A stretch of DNA of 64,000 nucleotides from Hymenobacter aranciens. GTDB taxonomy: Bacteria > Bacteroidota > Bacteroidia > Cytophagales > Hymenobacteraceae. Location: positions 62,001 through 126,000 of the forward strand of contig NZ_JAUQSY010000013.1 in NCBI RefSeq assembly GCF_030580865.1, read 5' to 3'. The position numbers were made by a program, and so were the translations under genes. Below, piece after piece: positions 59,851-64,000 of this stretch (its first letter is position 1; each line of letters opens with the position of its first letter). The notes under the pieces are model-generated. The model ran no database searches. It was not told the origin of the DNA and saw only the letters and a program-made list of their open reading frames with translations.

Positions 59851-60713
59851 AGACCTTATTGGGAATCCTCATTTTGGCAGGCCTGGCGGCCAGCTGTCAG
59901 CATCACTCACCACCGACCAAGACGGTAGCCGATGCTCCGCTGGTGAAAACCGCTCGGCCGGAGGCGGCCAGACAGACTGCGGACAGACCAGAGCCGTCCG
60001 GGCAGGCCGAGGAAGTTAAATCCCTGCAAAATCCTGATTTTTCGTCGCTGCTCCAGACGGTCCATTCAGATGAGGCAGACTATGATAACCATGCTCAGAA
60101 TGGTTTTTTTGGGCCCACGCACTACCGCATCGAAATGGCCATGACGCGGGTGTGGCGCGACACTGCCAATCCGGCCCTTTATCATCTGCAGGGCCTGAGT
60201 CGCTATAAGAAAATTATTACCCCATTTGTGGGAGAATTCACCGTTGGCCAGACTGTTGAACAACCATTATACACGGCCAAGGAAATAGCCGCCCAGCGCG
60301 AACAAGGCATTGAGCTCAGGAACGAGTCGGCGCTGTACACGACGATAGGCTCCTTCGAACTACGTGAAGATTCGACTCATCGTGGCGCAGGCGTGTTCCG
60401 GGGTAAGCTGGCCATTGACTGGAAACGAGGTGACTATGGTCGGCTAGAAACGGACTGGCGTAAAGTTAACAGCGGCTCCCATGGTGGCGGCGTGTGGTAC
60501 GATGGAACTTGGACTAATAACAAGACCCAGCAAACCTACCCGGTGCAATGGGTTGAGAACTTTTCCTACGTGGCCGAGCAGGTATTGCCCGAATTCAACA
60601 TCGGCGAGCGGGAAATGGTCATCAATCCCAAATACGTCAAGCTGGGCTGGCCCGAGTTCTGGGAAAACGAGGAGTGGTGGGCCGACTCGCCCAAGGCTTC
60701 TTTAAATCTGTAA
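59847..60713 (+). CDS. Putative lipoprotein, paralogue of the protein at 60802
   Basis: A 288-residue protein with a lipobox (LAGLAASC, Cys at 17) followed by a low-complexity linker to about residue 60. The rest shares a fold with the next gene: NGFFGPTHYRIEMAMTRVWRD, NPALYHLQGLSRYKK, ALYTTIGSFELREDS, GVFRGKLAIDW and the ending NPKYVKLGWPEFWENEEWWAD. Family not recognised. It starts by ATGA overlap with the DUF2306 gene, so the two are coupled. Confidence 0.75.
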   Translation: MKTLLGILILAGLAASCQHHSPPTKTVADAPLVKTARPEAARQTADRPEPSGQAEEVKSLQNPDFSSLLQTVHSDEADYDNHAQNGFFGPTHYRIEMAMTRVWRDTANPALYHLQGLSRYKKIITPFVGEFTVGQTVEQPLYTAKEIAAQREQGIELRNESALYTTIGSFELREDSTHRGAGVFRGKLAIDWKRGDYGRLETDWRKVNSGSHGGGVWYDGTWTNNKTQQTYPVQWVENFSYVAEQVLPEFNIGEREMVINPKYVKLGWPEFWENEEWWADSPKASLNL

Positions 60714-60788
60714 TACCAAAATTCTAACGCAGCCGTTAGAGTACGAAATAGGTTGCTCCTCGCTTAGTGGCCTATGCTTTCAATTACT

Positions 60789-60796
60789 TATCTTTG
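60789..60796 (+). promoter_or_regulatory. -7 box of the gene at 60802
   Basis: TATCTTTG is an exact TAnnTTTG match five bases before the ATG at 60802, pointing to a leaderless transcript. It shows that this paralogue has its own promoter. Confidence 0.5.
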
Positions 60797-60801
60797 GTCG
60801 T

Positions 60802-61575
60802 ATGCAGTACAAACTATTGTTGCTCACCCTGCCGGTGTTGTTCGTGGCCGCCCGCCCCAATAGCACCCCGCCCGTCAAAACCAGCACCCCACCGGCCACT
60901 GCGCCTACGGAAGGCACGGCCGCGCTGGCCAGGTTCAACCTGGCGCCGCTCTGGCGCATGGGCAGCGGCAGCAACGACGATAAAGTACACAACGGCTTTT
61001 TCGGCTACGGCTACCGGCGCCTGGAGCTGGTGTTCACCAGCGTGCAGCGCGACGAGAAAAACCCCGCCCTCTACCACGTGCAGGGCAAAGACCGGCGCTA
61101 CAGCATCGTGCGCTCTTTCAGCGGCACCTTCACGCTCAGTGCTATCCGCAAGGCCAGCGCCGCCGATGCCGTTGACCTGACCACCGACCAGGGCCAACTC
61201 TACACTGCCACCGGCGAGTTTGTGCTACGCGAAAAAGCCAAACCTACCGACGAAGCCTACGGCACTTTCCGCGGCAAGCTGGCCGTGGACCTGGCCCGCG
61301 ACGCTAACGGCCGCCTGCAGCTGGTTACCCGCACCACCAATGCTGCCACCCGCCACGGCGGTTTTCTGCTCAATGGCACCTGGACCGACGCCCGCACCGG
61401 CGCGGCCATCGACGTGCTGGTAAAGAACGGCATGGCCGTGACCTATCAAGTGTTGCAGGATTTTGAATTCGGTGGACGCAGCGTCGAAATCAATCCCAAA
61501 TACACCCGCGTGGGCTGGGACGGCTACTGGAGCAACGAAGAATGGTGGGCCGAAAAGCCCGTAGCCCGGCGCTAA
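60802..61575 (+). CDS. Exported protein, paralogue of the lipoprotein at 59847
   Basis: A 257-residue protein with a short signal-like N-terminus (LLLLTLPVLFVAARP; no lipobox Cys). Blocks shared with its upstream neighbour: NGFFGYGYRRLELVFTSVQRD, NPALYHVQGKDRRYS, GQLYTATGEFVLREKA, GTFRGKLAVDL, RHGGFLLNGTWTD and NPKYTRVGWDGYWSNEEWWAE. Family and function unknown. It has its own promoter although it follows its paralogue by 88 bases. Confidence 0.75.
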   Translation: MQYKLLLLTLPVLFVAARPNSTPPVKTSTPPATAPTEGTAALARFNLAPLWRMGSGSNDDKVHNGFFGYGYRRLELVFTSVQRDEKNPALYHVQGKDRRYSIVRSFSGTFTLSAIRKASAADAVDLTTDQGQLYTATGEFVLREKAKPTDEAYGTFRGKLAVDLARDANGRLQLVTRTTNAATRHGGFLLNGTWTDARTGAAIDVLVKNGMAVTYQVLQDFEFGGRSVEINPKYTRVGWDGYWSNEEWWAEKPVARR

Positions 61576-61611
61576 AACGGCCCGCACAAAATTATTAGCT
61601 AAATGAATTAG

Positions 61612-61619
61612 TAACTTTG
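61612..61619 (+). promoter_or_regulatory. -7 box of the XRE-S24 regulator gene
   Basis: TAACTTTG is an exact TAnnTTTG match 73 bases before the ATG at 61693, leaving an untranslated leader of roughly 65 bases. Confidence 0.45.
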
Positions 61620-61692
61620 CGTCGCTGTTGCTAACTTCACGAGCCGAAACTGCGTTGATACCTACGCCCACCTTTCGACTCCCGCCCCGCTA

Positions 61693-62517
61693 ATGATTAA
61701 CACGAACCTCAAATTCTGGCGCCGCGAGCTGGCCCTCACGCAAGCCCAGATGGCCGACAAGCTCGGCATCAAACGCTCTCTCGTAGGTGCGTACGAAGAA
61801 GGCCGCGCTGAGCCCCGGCTCAGCACCCTCGTCAATATGGCCCGTCTGTTCGGCATTTCGCTCGACCAACTGGTGACCACTGACTTCAGCAAGCGCAAAA
61901 ATGCGAAGGCCGCCGCCAGCATGCGCCAGCTGGTTCCCGTGGCCGAAGGTGGCGACGACGAGCCCACCGAGCCCAGCCCGGCCGGCGGCAAGCTCCGCAT
62001 CCTGGCCCTGACGGTCGATAAAGACCAGAACGAGAACATCGAGTGGGTGCCCCAGAAGGCCGCCGCCGGCTACCTCAACGGCTACGCCGACCCCGAGTAC
62101 CTGGAGGTGCTGCCCAAATTCCGGCTGCCGATGCTGCCCCCCACGGGCACCTACCGTGCCTTCGAAATCTCCGGCGACTCGATGCTGCCCATTGCCAGCG
62201 GCACTGTCATCGTGGGCCGCTATGTGGATGAGTGGCAGACGCTGAAGGATGGCACCCCCTGCATCGTGGTGAGCAACCGCGACGGCATCGTGTTCAAGCG
62301 TGTGTATAACAAACTGCGCCAGAACGCCATGTTTGCCCTACACTCCGACAACCAACAGTATTCGCCCTACGACATCAACGCCAACGACGTGTTGGAAATC
62401 TGGGAAGCCAAGAGCTACATCAGTAGTACGTTTCCCATTGCCGATTTGTCACTGGAGCGCGTAGCCAGCCTCGTACTCGACTTGCAGCAGCAGGTGGCCA
62501 TGCTGCGTAAAGCGTAA
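61693..62517 (+). CDS. XRE-family regulator with S24 peptidase domain
   Basis: A 274-residue LexA/CI-like repressor. The N-terminal helix-turn-helix is LTQAQMADKLGIKRSLVGAYEEGRAEPRLSTLV (about 14-46). The C-terminal S24 domain has its catalytic Ser163 in EISGDSMLPI and Lys202 in DGIVFKRVY. The self-cleavage site would lie in the linker near residues 100-125, where I cannot name the dipeptide (AAAGYLNGYAD is the best region, with Ala-Gly or Gly-Tyr). A C-terminal coiled coil (ERVASLVLDLQQQVAMLRKA) may aid dimerisation. Stress-triggered derepression is likely. No phage genes adjoin it, so it looks like a chromosomal regulator. Confidence 0.88.
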   Translation: MINTNLKFWRRELALTQAQMADKLGIKRSLVGAYEEGRAEPRLSTLVNMARLFGISLDQLVTTDFSKRKNAKAAASMRQLVPVAEGGDDEPTEPSPAGGKLRILALTVDKDQNENIEWVPQKAAAGYLNGYADPEYLEVLPKFRLPMLPPTGTYRAFEISGDSMLPIASGTVIVGRYVDEWQTLKDGTPCIVVSNRDGIVFKRVYNKLRQNAMFALHSDNQQYSPYDINANDVLEIWEAKSYISSTFPIADLSLERVASLVLDLQQQVAMLRKA

Positions 62518-62546
62518 GGCAATGTTCCTTTCGGGCATTGCCGATG

Positions 62547-62580
62547 AAGCCCTTCCGTACCCACGGGAGGGCTTTGTTGT
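62547..62580 (+). terminator. Terminator of the XRE-S24 gene
   Basis: AAGCCCTTCCGT / ACGGGAGGGCTT (one G-U pair) with a four-base loop and TTTGTTGTT, 30 bases after the stop. Confidence 0.7.
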
Positions 62581-62707
62581 TCTGTGGTGCGAAATTCCAA
62601 CGTCAAAAAGGCCTTAGTCGAGGCGAATTAGTACGTATTTACCGCAGCTTACTTAACTTCGGGCCGCAGCGCCGCGTATGCGGCCTGACTCTATCCCCCG
62701 CCATCCC

Positions 62708-63430
62708 ATGCTCACCTATATTCCCGCTGCCGACCGTCACCATGCTGCCCCCGCCGCGTGGCTGAATAGCTACTTCCTGTTTTCGTTCGCCGATTATTTC
62801 GACCGCGGCAACATGCACTTCGGCCCGCTCCGAGTGTTCAACGATGACAACATTGCGGCGCAGTCGGGCTTTCCGCAGCATCCTCATTCTGAGATGGAAA
62901 TCGTGACGCTGGTGCTTGACGGCGAAATTACGCACCAGGATACGATGGGTAACAAAACCACCATCAAGGCCGGCGAGGTGCAGCGCATGACGGCCGGCAC
63001 CGGCCTGGCGCATTCCGAGATGAATCGGCAGGACAAGCCTCTGCACCTTTACCAGTTGTGGTTCATTCCCAGCCAGCGCGGCCTGGCACCCAGCTACGAG
63101 CAGAAAGACCTGGGCTTCCTCGGTGGCGACAAAAACAAGCTGGTGCCTCTAGTGACAGGCCAGAAAGTGCTGGAAGACGTGGTGTACATGAATTCCAACA
63201 GCACCATTTACTGGGCCAACTTGGACGAAGGCAAGGATATCGAATTCAAAACCTTTCCCATTCGCCTGACTTTCATCTACGTGAAGGAAGGCAACCTCGT
63301 AGTGAACGGAACGGCCCTCAACCCCAACGACCAGGCGCGCATGACGGGCGACGACGTAGTGCAAATCCGCGCCTCGAAGGACGCGCAGTTTATTCTGATT
63401 GATTTACCGGCTTCGGAGGCAAATTATTAA
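62708..63430 (+). CDS. Pirin-family protein
   Basis: A 240-residue bicupin of the pirin/YhhW type. The N-terminal cupin has the metal ligands in FPQHPHSEMEIVTLVLDGEITHQDTMGN (His-x-His and Glu) and the conserved MTAGTGLAHSEMN; LYQLWFIP leads into the degenerate second cupin. Some members are quercetin 2,3-dioxygenases, others regulators; the role here is not known. The ATG at 62708 is preferred over 62678, since MLTYIPAADRHHA matches the family start. Confidence 0.9.
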   Translation: MLTYIPAADRHHAAPAAWLNSYFLFSFADYFDRGNMHFGPLRVFNDDNIAAQSGFPQHPHSEMEIVTLVLDGEITHQDTMGNKTTIKAGEVQRMTAGTGLAHSEMNRQDKPLHLYQLWFIPSQRGLAPSYEQKDLGFLGGDKNKLVPLVTGQKVLEDVVYMNSNSTIYWANLDEGKDIEFKTFPIRLTFIYVKEGNLVVNGTALNPNDQARMTGDDVVQIRASKDAQFILIDLPASEANY

Positions 63431-63444
63431 GTAACTTATAGCAA

Positions 63445-63864
63445 ATGCCAATTACACGTAGTGTCGACCAACCTAGCGCGACGTTGGAGCAATTCTACGT
63501 TCAAATTGGTGAGGGGAATTCTCATTCTCAGGACGTAGCCGAAAATATGCTACGCTTCTTGGCAATGGTAAATGAGATGTTTAAGGAAACTCAGTTGTGG
63601 GGCTTGACTTCTCTTGCCCGGCTGGTTATCCAGAATGCCAGCAATTGGGAGTCCAGCTGGTTTATTATCGTTGTAAGTGCCGGGGCACAAGAGTATTATG
63701 TTGAGTATTTACTGCCGGCCGATAAAAGTCCGTGGAAGGGCGCCTACGTGAAGGGAGAAGCTGCCTCGCTGGAGGAAGCAAAGAAGTACCTGCTAATTGC
63801 AATGCGGGAAAGCCAGGGCTGGGTGGGCAACCAAGAACTGGCGCGGCTGCTACAGGGCATCTGA
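63445..63864 (+). CDS. Small hypothetical protein
   Basis: A 139-residue cytoplasmic protein that I do not recognise. The middle has LWGLTSLARLVIQNASNWESSWFIIVVSAGAQEYYVEYLLPAD, reading as helix followed by beta strands, and the end KKYLLIAMRESQGWVGNQELARLL is helical. It begins 14 bases after the pirin stop, so cotranscription is likely. Base composition is somewhat more AT-rich than the neighbours. Confidence 0.6.
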   Translation: MPITRSVDQPSATLEQFYVQIGEGNSHSQDVAENMLRFLAMVNEMFKETQLWGLTSLARLVIQNASNWESSWFIIVVSAGAQEYYVEYLLPADKSPWKGAYVKGEAASLEEAKKYLLIAMRESQGWVGNQELARLLQGI

Positions 63865-63877
63865 AAGAGCAAAAAAT

Positions 63878-63903
63878 AAGCGGTAGCACGCCTACCACCG
63901 CTT
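63878..63903 (+). terminator. Possible terminator after the hypothetical gene
   Basis: AAGC-GGTAG / CTACC-(ACC)-GCTT stem with a bulge; T-poor downstream (ATAAATAAG), A-rich upstream, so it may work better for the opposite strand. The last 100 bases of the window are AT-rich and hold nothing else recognisable. Confidence 0.4.
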
Positions 63904-64000
63904 ATAAATAAGAAAAAATAGTCCTGCAGAACGTTGATTTACTATTATATATTATACGCAATACCAGCCGAAAAGCCCGTCGATTGGCCGAGGTTGCGGC

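Noticed and set aside
61693..62517. Prophage repressor
   Set aside because: No phage structural, integrase or replication genes are nearby.

Overview
The window is about 64 kb of GC-rich DNA whose gene content points to a Bacteroidota bacterium of the Hymenobacter/Cytophagales type. The evidence is a SusC/SusD polysaccharide utilisation locus, two cargo proteins of the type IX secretion system (one type A and one type B C-terminal domain), an HU-type protein of the Bacteroidota variety, and repeated -7 boxes of the TAnnTTTG type close to start codons. This is inference from protein families; no rRNA lies in the window.

Layout. (1) 0.1-10.5 kb, housekeeping: CtlX-like amidinohydrolase, NhaP-type antiporter plus MscS channel, secreted M48 protease, secreted orphan, GNAT acetyltransferase, malate:quinone oxidoreductase, type I asparaginase. 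(2) 10.57-10.65 kb: tRNA-Ser(GGA). (3) 10.7-36.0 kb: fourteen minus-strand genes forming a complete-looking glucuronoxylan locus: uxuA, GH67, an SDR, SusC, SusD, GH35, an SGNH esterase, GH3, a hexuronate-type MFS, xylB, xylA, an SSS symporter, GH10 and GH115. A LacI-type regulator with an N-terminal zinc ribbon is divergent from it, and a perfect 20-bp-arm palindrome lies between. The logic is capture (SusCD), trimming (GH10, esterase, GH67, GH115, GH3), uptake of xylose and uronate, then xylose to xylulose 5-phosphate and mannonate to KDG. (4) 37.6-42.6 kb: exported superoxide dismutase and a type-I-secretion-like operon whose ABC protein lacks its ATPase domain. (5) 42.7-43.0 kb: a twelve-copy 21-bp tandem array. 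(6) 43.1-48.5 kb: two large T9SS cargo proteins. (7) 48.7-56.2 kb, accessory in character: DUF983 and HU proteins, a PIN plus AAA-ATPase pair with an AT-rich core, a FucP-type permease, an AT-rich orphan, a retropepsin-like protease gene enclosed by an 81-bp direct repeat of the start of the neighbouring rRNA methyltransferase gene, and that methyltransferase. (8) 56.2-64 kb: RecQ fused in frame to a DUF559 nuclease-like domain through an interspersed repeat, a DUF2306 membrane protein, two paralogous exported proteins, an XRE-S24 regulator, a pirin and an orphan.

The most unusual structures are the DUF559-repeat-RecQ fusion, the 1,115-bp insertion that duplicates and regenerates the 5' end of the methyltransferase gene, the zinc-ribbon LacI regulator with its large palindrome, and the 21-bp (two helical turns) CACGTG array.
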